From Pseudoalteromonas rubra (GTDB lineage Bacteria; Pseudomonadota; Gammaproteobacteria; Enterobacterales; Alteromonadaceae): a DNA stretch of 64,000 nucleotides. Under the pieces are notes generated by a model. It did not search any database, was not told the DNA's origin, and saw only the letters and a program-made list of their open reading frames with translations. Positions 40,187-49,217 of the stretch are shown piece after piece (within the stretch, counting starts at the first letter, position 1; every line of letters begins with the position of its first letter). Location of the stretch: contig NZ_AHCD03000031.1 of assembly GCF_000238295.3 (NCBI RefSeq), positions 59,833-123,832 of the forward strand, given 5' to 3'. A program made the position numbers and the translations under genes.

Positions 40187-41602
40187 TTACTTCAGCTTGC
40201 TTAAATCAAGCGCTTGCCAGTGTGGGAAGTGCTTGCGAACCAGGGCATTCAGCTCCAGCTCAAATTCGCTGAACTGTTGCTTCTCACTGACTTGCTCATC
40301 CAGAATGGCATCGATCATGCCTGCGCCTACGGTCAGGTTGCTCAGACGGTCAATCAGGATAAAGGCACCCGTTTCGTGGTTATCACGATACACATCGGCA
40401 GCAATGGTTTCCGTCAGCTCAAGTGTAACGATTGCAATTTCGTTTAGTTGCAGGCTGTCAGCCTTGCCATGCTCCAGAGTATTGACGTCAATGGTGTGGT
40501 CAATCTGCTTCACGATGGCAGCTGTACTCTTCGCGCCCAGCTTGAAGTTGTACGTTTTGCCCAGCACCAGAGGCGCCTCGTGCATCCATACCAGCTTGGC
40601 CTGGATCAGGTTGGTTGCCTTAGTCGATGAGTCTGCCGGGACAATTACATCACCACGACTGACATCCACTTCGTCATTCAAAGTGATGGTCAGTGCCTGA
40701 CCGGTTTCAGCTTGCTCTAGGTTACCGTCGAACGTCACCAGTTCTTTGATGGTGCTGGTTTTACCCGAAGGTAAAATCTTAACCGCCTGACCAACAGTTA
40801 GCGCGCCAGAAGTCAACGTGCCCTGAAAACCACGGAAGTCCAGATTAGGGCGTACTACATACTGCACCGGGAAGCGGGCTTCAAATGCACTGTTTGGTTC
40901 AGCTGCCGGAGAGTCTTCCAGTAGCGCCATCAGTGGCTGATCGGTGTAGTAAGGCGTGTGCTCAGAGCGAGTCACAACATTGTCACCTTTCAGGGCTGAA
41001 ATTGGCACAAACTTGATGTCATTGACGTCCAGTTGCTCAGCAAACTTCAGATAATCGGCTTTGATTTTCTCGAACACGGCTTCATCAAAGTCAACGATGT
41101 CCATTTTGTTGATGGCCACAACAAATTGCTTGATACCCAGTGAGTCACAGATAAAGCTGTGGCGTTTGGTTTGGATCTGTACACCATAGCGGGCATCCAC
41201 CAGAATAATCGCCAGATCACTGGTTGAAGCACCCGTTACCATGTTGCGGGTATACTGTTCGTGTCCCGGTGTATCAGCGATGATGAACTTGCGCTTCGCA
41301 GTTGAGAAATAGCGATACGCCACATCAATGGTGATCCCTTGTTCTCGCTCTGCCTGCAAACCATCAACCAGCAACGCCAGATCCAGCTCTTCACCAGCGT
41401 TACCCACTTTTTCATTGTCTTTGTGTAGCGCCGCCAACTGATCTTCATAGATTTGATGGCTGTCGTGCAGCAAGCGGCCGATCAGGGTGGATTTACCATC
41501 GTCTACACTGCCGCAGGTCATCATGCGTAACAGGCTTTTGTCCTGTTGGCGTGATAAGTAGGTTTCAATCCCCAGTTCTTTTACTTCATTTGCGGTAGAC
41601 AT
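40187..41602 (-). CDS. cysN: Sulfate adenylyltransferase subunit 1 (GTPase)
   Basis: Regulatory GTPase that drives ATP sulfurylase. 471 residues (E. coli 475). The EF-Tu-like G domain has GSVDDGKST, DTPGHEQYTRNM and NKMD, followed by two β-barrels. Its start overlaps the cysD stop by one base, giving tight coupling. Confidence 0.97.
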   Translation of the reverse strand: MSTANEVKELGIETYLSRQQDKSLLRMMTCGSVDDGKSTLIGRLLHDSHQIYEDQLAALHKDNEKVGNAGEELDLALLVDGLQAEREQGITIDVAYRYFSTAKRKFIIADTPGHEQYTRNMVTGASTSDLAIILVDARYGVQIQTKRHSFICDSLGIKQFVVAINKMDIVDFDEAVFEKIKADYLKFAEQLDVNDIKFVPISALKGDNVVTRSEHTPYYTDQPLMALLEDSPAAEPNSAFEARFPVQYVVRPNLDFRGFQGTLTSGALTVGQAVKILPSGKTSTIKELVTFDGNLEQAETGQALTITLNDEVDVSRGDVIVPADSSTKATNLIQAKLVWMHEAPLVLGKTYNFKLGAKSTAAIVKQIDHTIDVNTLEHGKADSLQLNEIAIVTLELTETIAADVYRDNHETGAFILIDRLSNLTVGAGMIDAILDEQVSEKQQFSEFELELNALVRKHFPHWQALDLSKLK

Positions 41603-42501
41603 TAGAAATACCCCTCACGTTTTTTCTTCTCCATTGACCCGGATGAGTCATGGTCGATGACCCGGCCTTCACGCTCGGAAGAGGTCGATAACAACATTTC
41701 TTCGATGATCCCGGTCAGGGTGTTTGCTTCTGACTCAACTGCACCGGTCAGCGGGTAGCAACCCAGTGTACGGAAGCGTACCGACTTCATTTCAGGCACT
41801 TCACCTTCTGCCAGCGGCATACGTTCGTCGTCGACCATGATTAACGTACCATCACGCTCAACCACAGGGCGCTTCTCTGCCAGATACAACGGCACGATCT
41901 CAATGTTCTCCTGGTAGATGTATTGCCAGATATCCAGCTCAGTCCAGTTTGACAGCGGGAATACACGGATACTTTCGCCCGGGTTCACCTGACCGTTGTA
42001 GGTATTCCACAGCTCAGGGCGCTGATTTTTAGGGTCCCAGCGATGGTGTTTGTCGCGGAAAGAATAGACACGTTCTTTCGCGCGCGATTTCTCTTCATCA
42101 CGGCGCGCACCACCAAATGCGGCATCGAAGCCGTACTTGTTTAATGCCTGTTTAAGGCCCTGGGTTTTCATGATGTCGGTGTGCTTGGCTGAGCCGTGCG
42201 TGAATGGACCAACGCCCATTTCTAACCCTTCCGGGTTTTTATGCACAATCAGGTCAAAGTTATATTCTTTGGCCAGACGATCTCGAAACTCAATCATCTC
42301 GCGGAATTTCCAGTCCGTATCTACATGCAGCAGAGGGAAAGGGATCTTTGCCGGAAAAAACGCTTTACGTGCTAAGTGAAGGAGTACCGATGAGTCTTTA
42401 CCGATGGAGTAAAGCATCACTGGGTTTTCAAACTCAGCAGCGACTTCGCGAATAATCTTTATACTTTCAGCCTCAAGTTGCTGAAGGTGAGTTAAAGCCA
42501 T
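41602..42501 (-). CDS. cysD: Sulfate adenylyltransferase subunit 2
   Basis: Catalytic ATP sulfurylase subunit forming APS. 299 residues (E. coli 302). The PP-loop-like SIGKDSSVLLHLARKAF, FGGARRDEEKSRAKER, and the C-terminal RVIDHDSSGSMEKKKREGYF are conserved. It starts the cysDN pair, 43 bases after cysG. Confidence 0.97.
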   Translation of the reverse strand: MALTHLQQLEAESIKIIREVAAEFENPVMLYSIGKDSSVLLHLARKAFFPAKIPFPLLHVDTDWKFREMIEFRDRLAKEYNFDLIVHKNPEGLEMGVGPFTHGSAKHTDIMKTQGLKQALNKYGFDAAFGGARRDEEKSRAKERVYSFRDKHHRWDPKNQRPELWNTYNGQVNPGESIRVFPLSNWTELDIWQYIYQENIEIVPLYLAEKRPVVERDGTLIMVDDERMPLAEGEVPEMKSVRFRTLGCYPLTGAVESEANTLTGIIEEMLLSTSSEREGRVIDHDSSGSMEKKKREGYF

Positions 42502-42544
42502 TGTCGTCGTCCTACTTAATACTAAAAATAAAGTGGTTCATGCG

Positions 42545-43966
42545 TCAGGCGATCTTAGCGAGCGGCTGAGCGTAACTTGCAATTTGTTCTGTTTTACCAA
42601 ACCAGGCCAGTTCCTGATGCAATGCAGCGACCTCGCCAATGATCAGTAATGCCGGTGACTGGATATTATTGGCTTCGATTTGTGCTGCCAGCTGGCCAAG
42701 CTCAGTGGTCACAACACGCTGCGATTTGCGGGTGCCATTTTCGACGATGGCCACCGGCGTGTGTTCACTGCGGCCATGGGCGAGTAATTGGGCCTGAATA
42801 TGTGGAGACTTAATGACCCCCATATAAATGGCCAGTGTTTGATTCGGTTTGGCCAGCGACTGCCAGTCCAGCTCCTGGCCCTCTTTTTTACAGTGTCCTG
42901 TGACAAACTGAATCGCCTGAGCGTGGTCTCGATGTGTAAGCGGAATACCTGCATAGGCACTGCATCCCGCAGCAGCTGTGATGCCCGGGACGATCTGATA
43001 GCGGATGTTAGCCGCAGCCAGTACCTGAACTTCTTCGCCACCCCGGCCATAAATGAACGGGTCACCGCCTTTGATACGGCATACCTTTTTACCTTGCTGG
43101 GCCAGCTCAACCAACATCTGATTGGTGTCTTCCTGTTTAACACTGTGGTGTCCGGCACGTTTACCGACACAGATGAGGTCGGCATCGCGTCTGACCAGTT
43201 CCATAATTTCATCGGACACCAGGTAGTCATACACCACAACATCAGCTTGTTGCATTAATTGCAGCGCTTTGAGCGTCAGTAGTTCCGGATCGCCCGGGCC
43301 TGCGCCTACGACATAGACTTCGCCTTGTGGCTCTGCGGTGTCGTCCAGCATGTCATGCAGCTGCTGTTGCGCACCTTGTGTGTCCCCGCTTTGTACTTTA
43401 CTGACGACGTGTGAGTCGAATACTCGCTCCCAGAATTGACGGCGATCAGCAAAATGCTTAAAACGGCCTTTGACCTTGTCTCTGAATCCGCCAACCAGTT
43501 CAGCCAGTGGGCCAATATGCTGTGGGATCAGGGTTTCGAGTTTTTCCCTTAAGCGGCGCGCCAATACCGGCGCAGTGCCGGCACTGGAAATCGCAATTGT
43601 AATTGGGTTGCGGTCGACGATAGACGGGAAAATAAAGCTGCACTTTGGCTGGTCATCAACCACATTGACGAAAATATTGCGCGCATCCGCTGCATCGCGC
43701 ACCTGCGCGTTGACGTCATCGTTGTCGGTGGCAGCAATAACCAGCGCCATGCTGTCAACGGCGTCGGCGCTAAAGTAGGCTGTTTTCAGGTGCAGTTCGC
43801 CTTCTTCAGACAACTGCATGAGTTCGTCACAGAATTCAGGGGCCAGTACAGTTACGTCGGCGCGTGCTTTCAGCAATGCGCGGATCTTTCTCAGAGCAAC
43901 TTCACCGCCGCCGACGACCAGCACGGGTTTGTTGTCCAACTTGGTAAAGATAGGTAAGTACTGCAC
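42545..43966 (-). CDS. cysG: Siroheme synthase (trifunctional)
   Basis: 473 residues. The N-terminal half (about 1-210) is the NAD-dependent dehydrogenase/ferrochelatase with VVGGGEVALRK and SSAGTAPVLARRLREKLE. The C-terminal half (about 215-455) is uroporphyrinogen-III methyltransferase with VGAGPGDPELLTLKAL, VGKRAGHHSVKQ and GGDPFIYGRGGEE. It makes siroheme for sulfite reductase (cysIJ is not in the window). First gene of the minus-strand sulfate operon. Confidence 0.96.
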   Translation of the reverse strand: MQYLPIFTKLDNKPVLVVGGGEVALRKIRALLKARADVTVLAPEFCDELMQLSEEGELHLKTAYFSADAVDSMALVIAATDNDDVNAQVRDAADARNIFVNVVDDQPKCSFIFPSIVDRNPITIAISSAGTAPVLARRLREKLETLIPQHIGPLAELVGGFRDKVKGRFKHFADRRQFWERVFDSHVVSKVQSGDTQGAQQQLHDMLDDTAEPQGEVYVVGAGPGDPELLTLKALQLMQQADVVVYDYLVSDEIMELVRRDADLICVGKRAGHHSVKQEDTNQMLVELAQQGKKVCRIKGGDPFIYGRGGEEVQVLAAANIRYQIVPGITAAAGCSAYAGIPLTHRDHAQAIQFVTGHCKKEGQELDWQSLAKPNQTLAIYMGVIKSPHIQAQLLAHGRSEHTPVAIVENGTRKSQRVVTTELGQLAAQIEANNIQSPALLIIGEVAALHQELAWFGKTEQIASYAQPLAKIA

Positions 43967-44051
43967 GCTGTTGCCCCTTAAACATCGTAAAACTTGATAT
44001 AAGCCAACTCTGGCTTTTTCTAGAGTGGCAGAATATCCCGCGTACTGGCAG

Positions 44052-44097
44052 GGAAAAAATAACTTAAACCCAGTTTTTATAACTAAAAGTTATATCA
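44052..44097 (-). promoter_or_regulatory. Candidate CysB-binding region upstream of cysG
   Basis: ATAACTT at about 44059 and the palindrome TATAACTAAAAGTTATA (44078-44094) resemble the ATAAC half-sites bound by CysB. They lie about 90-130 bases upstream of cysG. Assignment is from motif and operon context only. Confidence 0.45.
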
Positions 44098-44179
44098 AAC
44101 GGAGCAAAAGGGCTTACCTCATATATATCAAGGGGTTTAGCGTGATAGCACACACTTGTTCACAGTTATAGCTATTGGT

Positions 44180-44419
44180 TATGAGTTATAATTTCCACAA
44201 TTTCGCGTTTGCCGGGCGTTTTGGCACCCCTGTGAAGCGCTATGTTTGCTGTTTTCTGACCAGGTGACAGGGGCTGCTCAGTAACATTTGACCGATGTAC
44301 ACTCATAAAAGGTGCGGACAAATGTCCTGTGGTCCGGTAGGGCAAGCAGCTAACGTTGAGGTCCGACTCATATGATGCAGCTTGTCCACAGAGCAGGGTG
44401 CACTTAAAAGGAAACCAAT
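44180..44419 (+). promoter_or_regulatory. Long, structured 5' leader of deoC
   Basis: A TATAAT at 44187-44192 could start a transcript with a leader of about 220 bases. It holds a stem CCCCTGT / ACAGGGG (44227-44233 with 44267-44273) and a second stem ACATTTG / CAAATGT (44284-44290 with 44319-44325). No known riboswitch consensus is recognised. An open frame on the other strand (44172-44441) shows no coding character. Confidence 0.4.
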
Positions 44420-45166
44420 ATGAAAATGCAAGCCGTCGCACGCGAGGTGCTTGGATTAATGGATCTGACGTCGTTAAACGAGCAAGATAACGAGGCCAGC
44501 ATCATTGCGTTGTTAGACAGCATTCGTCCGGAATTAGGGCTACCCGCAGCCGTATGTGTGTATCCCCAGTTTGTCGCGCTGTGCAAACAGGAATTAAGCC
44601 GCCGAGGCTGGACTGAGGTAAAGGTCGCGACTGTGACCAACTTTCCCTGTGGTAAGCATTCTTTGCAACAGGTGCTGACACAAACGAAAGAGGCGTTACA
44701 GGCCGGAGCCGATGAGATTGATCTGGTGATGCCTTATCTGCAGTTACAGGCGGGCGATCCGGATACGCCATGGCAATATGTGCGCTCCAGCAAACAGTTG
44801 TGTGGTACTCAGGCTAAGTTGAAAGTGATCATTGAATCCGGTGAACTTGAAAATACGCAACAAATCGCCCAGGCCAGCGATGTTGCGATTCTGGCCGGTG
44901 CCGACTTCATCAAAACCAGTACTGGTAAGGTGCCGGTGAACGCCACACTGGAGGCAACCAGAGTCATGCTGGAACGGATCCATGTGTCGGGTAAAGCGAT
45001 TGGCTTTAAAGCTGCCGGTGGGGTTAAAAGCGTCGAGCAAGCAAGTAATTACTTACAACTTGCGAAAGAGATAATGGGTGATGACTGGCTGACTGCCGAG
45101 CATTTTCGGTTTGGTGCGTCGAGTTTATTGCAAGATGTCCATCGGCAACTGGACAGTGCAGACTAG
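44420..45166 (+). CDS. deoC: Deoxyribose-phosphate aldolase
   Basis: Splits 2-deoxyribose 5-phosphate to acetaldehyde and glyceraldehyde 3-phosphate. 248 residues, class I aldolase. The Schiff-base Lys is in DFIKTSTGK; VKVIIESGEL and IGFKAAGGVKS carry the other active-site residues. AAAAGGAAA precedes the ATG. It stands apart from deoA/deoB/deoD, which normally accompany it. Confidence 0.94.
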   Translation: MKMQAVAREVLGLMDLTSLNEQDNEASIIALLDSIRPELGLPAAVCVYPQFVALCKQELSRRGWTEVKVATVTNFPCGKHSLQQVLTQTKEALQAGADEIDLVMPYLQLQAGDPDTPWQYVRSSKQLCGTQAKLKVIIESGELENTQQIAQASDVAILAGADFIKTSTGKVPVNATLEATRVMLERIHVSGKAIGFKAAGGVKSVEQASNYLQLAKEIMGDDWLTAEHFRFGASSLLQDVHRQLDSAD

Positions 45167-45177
45167 CGGAGAGTAGC

Positions 45178-45696
45178 GTGAAGCATGAGCAGGCAGTAAT
45201 ACGTGACAGTGAGCGTGAAAAACTGCAGCTGGAGCATGGCGCTGCCAAATTGTTCATGCGCAGTTATGAGCGGCTGACGCACACGCCGATGCGCCACATC
45301 TGGCATAACCAACCTGCCAAACCTGATGTCAGCTGTTACCTGGCACAGTCGCGCCTAGATATTGAAGTAGCACACCTTTATGCCAGTGAAACGGAGGCCA
45401 TGGCCGTGCTTGGCCGCCCTTTGTCACTAACCATGCAGCGCGAACTGGCGTTGATGGCACAGGCTCCGAGCGCGCAGCGGTTGGCTACCGGCCTTGCACG
45501 TCTACTCAAACAAAAGGCGGGCAAACATTACCACTCTCAGCGTGTCTGGCTGTTGATCCGCAATGCCAGTCCGATGTGGCACCGGGCTGATTTTGAAAGT
45601 GTGCTGGCGCATTTAGTGGTGCCAGATTCCCACCCTTTCGAGCAGATATGGCTGTTGTGTGACTTCTTCTATGGCGATCCTCTGCGCTTGTATTAA
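45178..45696 (+). CDS. Hypothetical protein, 172 residues
   Basis: I do not recognise a family. It begins with GTG at 45178 preceded by GCGGAGAG, 11 bases after deoC, so co-transcription is likely. Soluble, basic and Leu/Ala/His-rich, probably helical (EREKLQLEHGAAKLFMRSYERL; LATGLARLLKQKAGKHYH). There is no signal peptide. Aromatic residues cluster at the C-terminus (FEQIWLLCDFFYGDPLRLY). No function is offered. Confidence 0.65.
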   Translation: MKHEQAVIRDSEREKLQLEHGAAKLFMRSYERLTHTPMRHIWHNQPAKPDVSCYLAQSRLDIEVAHLYASETEAMAVLGRPLSLTMQRELALMAQAPSAQRLATGLARLLKQKAGKHYHSQRVWLLIRNASPMWHRADFESVLAHLVVPDSHPFEQIWLLCDFFYGDPLRLY

Positions 45697-45781
45697 CTGA
45701 GAAACTTATACAGCGCGAGGCTGAGTAAGGGTTTCACTTGGCTGAAATTGGCACAAATACCGCTTTGCGCATCTTTTACTC

Positions 45782-45809
45782 TTGTTTTCAGTTTGTTCGT
45801 CAGTATAAT
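45782..45809 (+). promoter_or_regulatory. tRNA-Trp promoter
   Basis: -35 TTGTTT (45782-45787), 16-bp spacer, -10 TATAAT (45804-45809), 15 bases before the tRNA. Confidence 0.65.
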
Positions 45810-45824
45810 GGGCATCCACTTTGC

Positions 45825-45901
45825 AGGGGCGTAGTTCCAATTGGTAGAACAGCGGTCTCCAAAACCGATGGTTGCGGGTTCGAGTCCTGCCGCCCCTGCC
45901 A
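45825..45901 (+). tRNA. tRNA-Trp(CCA)
   Basis: 77 nt with acceptor AGGGGCG / CGCCCCT, anticodon CCA in TCTCCAAA, T arm GGTTCGAGTCC, encoded CCA. The D loop is one base longer than in E. coli. It precedes secE, as in many gammaproteobacteria where tufB-linked tRNAs sit here. Confidence 0.95.
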
Positions 45902-46031
45902 CTCTTATAATCAGTCCAAATCTAAAATAATGGGTCTTATCATCACCGCTTATTTGTAAATTTGGATTGAAATGGATTAACCCTGTTTTTATGCAGGGTT
46001 GTTGTGTCTGTATTTAAGGTAAAAATAAATT

Positions 46032-46409
46032 ATGAGCACTAATGTTGAAAACCCGTCTAGCTCGATGGACACGGTAAAGTGGATGTTGGCAGTCGTTTTA
46101 CTGGCTGGCGCAGTTGTTGGTAACTACATGTATGCTGATATCTCAGTATTGACGCGCGCAATTGGCGTTGTGGTCGCTGTGGGTGCAGCATTGGGTATTG
46201 CCGCAACAACTGAGAAAGGGCGTACCTTTATCGCTTTTGCCAAAGAGTCTAGAATTGAGGTTCGCAAGGTAGTTTGGCCAACGCGTCAGGAAACAACACA
46301 CACGACCTTTATCGTAATGGCTGCAACAGTAGTAATGGCACTGATCCTGTGGGGATTGGATGGCATTCTGTTTCGTGCAGTTGGCTATTTAACCGGTTTG
46401 GCCTCGTAA
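46032..46409 (+). CDS. secE: Protein translocase subunit SecE
   Basis: 125 residues with three membrane helices, as in E. coli (127). The conserved cytoplasmic hinge ESRIEVRKVVWPTRQETTHTT precedes the third helix. Part of the SecYEG channel. Start of the secE-nusG operon. Confidence 0.96.
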   Translation: MSTNVENPSSSMDTVKWMLAVVLLAGAVVGNYMYADISVLTRAIGVVVAVGAALGIAATTEKGRTFIAFAKESRIEVRKVVWPTRQETTHTTFIVMAATVVMALILWGLDGILFRAVGYLTGLAS

Positions 46410-46446
46410 CAGGTTAGCGTTTTAACTGGATTGGAGATCTGATCCC

Positions 46447-47004
46447 ATGTCGGATGAGAACAAAGAAAAGAAATTACGTTGGTACGTAATTCAGGCGTTT
46501 TCAGGTTTTGAAAAGCGCGTCGCTCAAACAATTCTTGAGCACATTAAAATCGAAGGTCTGGAAGACTACTTCGGTGAAGTACTAGTCCCAACTGAAGAAG
46601 TTGTGGAAATGCGTGCCGGACAAAAACGTAAGTCTGAACGTAAATTCTTCCCGGGCTATGTGTTAGTTGAAATGGTGATGGATGATGCATCCTGGCACCT
46701 GGTAAACAGCACACCACGCGTGATGGGCTTTGTTGGTGGTACGTCAGATCGTCCAGCACCAATCAGCAAAAAAGAAGCAGATCGGATCCTTAACCGTCTG
46801 CAGGAAAATGCAGAAGCACCTAAGCCGGCAACCTTGTTTGAGCCTGGCGAAGTGGTCCGTGTTATTGATGGTCCATTTGCTGACTTTAACGGTGTTGTGG
46901 AAGAGGTTGATTACGAGAAGAGCCGCCTGAAAGTGTCAGTGCTGATCTTTGGTCGTTCTACGCCGGTTGACCTGGAGTTTGGACAGGTTGAACAAGATAA
47001 GTAA
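46447..47004 (+). CDS. nusG: Transcription termination/antitermination factor NusG
   Basis: 185 residues. NGN domain (RWYVIQAFSGFEKRV, then FFPGYVLVEMVMDD and HLVNSTPRVMGFVGG) and C-terminal KOW domain (GEVVRVIDGPFADFNGVVEEVDYEK). It links RNA polymerase with Rho or ribosome. A strong terminator follows. Confidence 0.97.
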   Translation: MSDENKEKKLRWYVIQAFSGFEKRVAQTILEHIKIEGLEDYFGEVLVPTEEVVEMRAGQKRKSERKFFPGYVLVEMVMDDASWHLVNSTPRVMGFVGGTSDRPAPISKKEADRILNRLQENAEAPKPATLFEPGEVVRVIDGPFADFNGVVEEVDYEKSRLKVSVLIFGRSTPVDLEFGQVEQDK

Positions 47005-47037
47005 TTTTGTTGTTTAAAACAGCAAAAGTTATTGCCA

Positions 47038-47073
47038 AAGGCCGCTGGTTAATCTATAATCAGCGGCCTTTTT
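47038..47073 (+). terminator. Terminator after nusG
   Basis: AAAGGCCGCTG / CAGCGGCCTTTTT with a 13-base loop. Confidence 0.9.
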
Positions 47074-47180
47074 GTATGTCATTACTATGACGCACAAAAA
47101 GACAGTTTTTTAATTGGGAAGCCGTCTGAGTACGCGTCCTCGCGCGCACAAGGCTAAGACCCACATAACGAGGTATTATC

Positions 47181-47609
47181 ATGGCTAAAAAAGTTGAAGC
47201 TTTAATCAAGCTACAAGTTGCTGCTGGTATGGCTAATCCTAGTCCTCCAGTAGGTCCTGCACTAGGTCAACACGGTGTAAACATCATGGAATTCTGTAAA
47301 GCGTTCAACGCACGTACAGAGTCTATCGAGAAAGGCGCACCGGTTCCTGTAATCATTTCTGTTTACAACGACCGTTCTTTCACTTTCGACATGAAAACTC
47401 CACCTGCTTCTTACCTTCTTAAGAAAGCAGCTGGTATCAAGTCTGGTTCTGGCCGTCCTAACACTGAGAAAGTGGGTACTGTTACTCGCGCTCAGCTTGA
47501 AGAGATCGTTGAGACTAAACGTCCGGATCTTACTGCTGCTGATATGGACGCAGCTGTACGCACGATCGCAGGTTCTGCACGTGCAATGGGCTTGAACGTA
47601 GAGGGGTAA
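47181..47609 (+). CDS. rplK: 50S ribosomal protein L11
   Basis: 142 residues, same as E. coli. KVEALIKLQVAAGMANPSPPVGPALGQHGVNI marks the thiostrepton-binding N-domain, and DMDAAVRTIAGSARAMGL the C-terminal rRNA-binding domain. CGAGGT precedes the ATG. The 100-base leader is where L1 would bind for feedback. Confidence 0.98.
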   Translation: MAKKVEALIKLQVAAGMANPSPPVGPALGQHGVNIMEFCKAFNARTESIEKGAPVPVIISVYNDRSFTFDMKTPPASYLLKKAAGIKSGSGRPNTEKVGTVTRAQLEEIVETKRPDLTAADMDAAVRTIAGSARAMGLNVEG

Positions 47610-47615
47610 TTGAGA

Positions 47616-48320
47616 ATGGCTAAATTAACTAAGCGTATGCGTACTATCCGCGAAAAAGTGGATGTTACTAAAGAATACGAAATCAACGAAGCTGTTGCTC
47701 TTCTTAAAGAACTGGCTACTGCTAAGTTCGTTGAAAGTGTAGACGTTGCTGTAAACCTGGGTATCGATGCTCGTAAATCTGACCAAAACGTACGTGGTGC
47801 AACTGTACTACCTCACGGTACTGGTCGTGAAGTACGCGTAGCGGTATTCACTCAAGGTGCAAACGCTGACGCAGCAAAAGAAGCTGGCGCTGATCTGGTA
47901 GGCATGGAAGACCTTGCTGAACAGGTTAAGAAAGGCGAAATGAACTTCGACGTAGTTGTTGCTTCTCCGGATGCAATGCGCGTTGTTGGTCAACTAGGTC
48001 AAATCCTAGGTCCACGTGGCCTTATGCCTAACCCTAAGACTGGTACTGTTACACCTAACGTTGCAGAAGCAGTTAAAAACGCGAAAGCGGGTCAGGTTCG
48101 CTACCGTAACGACAAAAACGGCATCATCCACACCACTATTGGTAAAGTTGATTTCGACGCGAACCAGCTTCAGGAAAACCTGGAAGCACTTATCGTTGCG
48201 CTTAAGAAGGCTAAGCCTTCACAAGCAAAAGGTACTTACGTGAAGAAAGTAAGCATCTCAACGACTATGGGCGCGGGTGTTGCTGTAGACCAAGCTACTC
48301 TAAACACGCAAGTGGCTTAA
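47616..48320 (+). CDS. rplA: 50S ribosomal protein L1
   Basis: 234 residues, matching E. coli (234) when started at the ATG at 47616; a TTG two codons earlier is rejected. LPHGTGREVRVAVF and GQLGQILGPRGLMPNPKTGTVT are signatures. It also represses its own operon translation in known systems. It follows rplK by six bases. Confidence 0.98.
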   Translation: MAKLTKRMRTIREKVDVTKEYEINEAVALLKELATAKFVESVDVAVNLGIDARKSDQNVRGATVLPHGTGREVRVAVFTQGANADAAKEAGADLVGMEDLAEQVKKGEMNFDVVVASPDAMRVVGQLGQILGPRGLMPNPKTGTVTPNVAEAVKNAKAGQVRYRNDKNGIIHTTIGKVDFDANQLQENLEALIVALKKAKPSQAKGTYVKKVSISTTMGAGVAVDQATLNTQVA

Positions 48321-48334
48321 TTTAGAGATAAGCG

Positions 48335-48363
48335 TTTACATGGCGTAAAAATTAGACTATAAT
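48335..48363 (+). promoter_or_regulatory. Strong promoter for rplJ-rplL-rpoB-rpoC
   Basis: -35 TTTACA (48335-48340), exactly 17 bp, -10 TATAAT (48358-48363). It lies just after rplA, as the enteric L10 promoter does. Confidence 0.85.
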
Positions 48364-48439
48364 TTTGCGCCATTTCGTTGAGAGCTGAGCTCAAAACGAA
48401 GCAAAGAATTCGGGTTGAAGCGCATAATTTCGGCACTTT

Positions 48440-48640
48440 GCAGACTTTATAGTCTACAATGATCCGATAAATTGCGTTTCCGTCCAAGACCGTAGGTGTA
48501 ACCTAGTTACTTAATTCCCTACGTAGACGGTGTGAATCCCAGCTAGATTTTCCTAATCTTCTGGTTCTCGCCGTAAAAAGCAGCTCACAGTCGTAAGACG
48601 ATGAGTAAAGTAGAACTGGGACATGTTCCCATCATAACCA
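48440..48640 (+). promoter_or_regulatory. L10 leader (ribosomal protein L10(L12)4 autoregulation site)
   Basis: About 290 bases lie between promoter and rplJ. The segment contains paired blocks CCGTAGGTGTAACC and CCTACGTAGACGGTG (about 48489-48532), then a second folded region ending near AACTGGGACATGTTCCC. In E. coli the L10-L12 complex binds here to repress translation. No gene lies in 48321-48652. Confidence 0.75.
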
Positions 48641-48652
48641 GGAGTAACACCC

Positions 48653-49147
48653 ATGGCTTTAAATCTTCAAGACAAAAAAGCAATTGTTGCTGAAGTCAAC
48701 GAAGCTGCCAAAGGTGCTCTGTCTGCAGTTGTTGCAGATTCTCGTGGTGTAACAGTAGATGCGATCACTGCACTTCGTAAAGAAGCTCGTGAAGCAGGCG
48801 TATGGATGAAAGTTGTCCGTAACACCCTAGCTAAGCGCGCTGTAGAAGGTACTGACTATGAGTGCCTTAACGAATCGCTAGTGGGCCCAAGCCTAATCGC
48901 TTTCTCTTCAGAGCATCCAGGTGCTGCAGCTCGTATCTTCGCTGATTTCGCGAAGAAGAACGAGTTGTTCGAACTGAAAGCGGCTGCATTTGAAGGCAAT
49001 GTTGTAGACGTAGACATGCTAGCTAAGCTGCCTACTTACGACGAAGCTGTTGCACGCCTAATGAGCGCTATGAAAGAAGCGTCAGCTGGTAAATTGTGTA
49101 AAACAATTGAAGCTGTACGTGTTCAGAAAGCTGAAGCAGCTGCTTAA
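48653..49147 (+). CDS. rplJ: 50S ribosomal protein L10
   Basis: 164 residues (E. coli 165). ALNLQDKKAIVAEVNEAA, SRGVTVDAITALRKEAR and VVRNTLAKRAVEGT are signatures; the C-terminal helix anchors L7/L12 dimers. CAGGAG precedes the ATG. Confidence 0.98.
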   Translation: MALNLQDKKAIVAEVNEAAKGALSAVVADSRGVTVDAITALRKEAREAGVWMKVVRNTLAKRAVEGTDYECLNESLVGPSLIAFSSEHPGAAARIFADFAKKNELFELKAAAFEGNVVDVDMLAKLPTYDEAVARLMSAMKEASAGKLCKTIEAVRVQKAEAAA

Positions 49148-49217
49148 TTGCACGCTTCTTACTTTCACAAATAAATTTTTAGAACCCCATGGTTCGTGAT
49201 TAATTAGGAAACTTAAA

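Noticed and set aside
44172..44441. 89-codon minus-strand frame upstream of deoC
   Set aside because: No ribosome site or recognisable protein; it overlaps the deoC start and leader stems.
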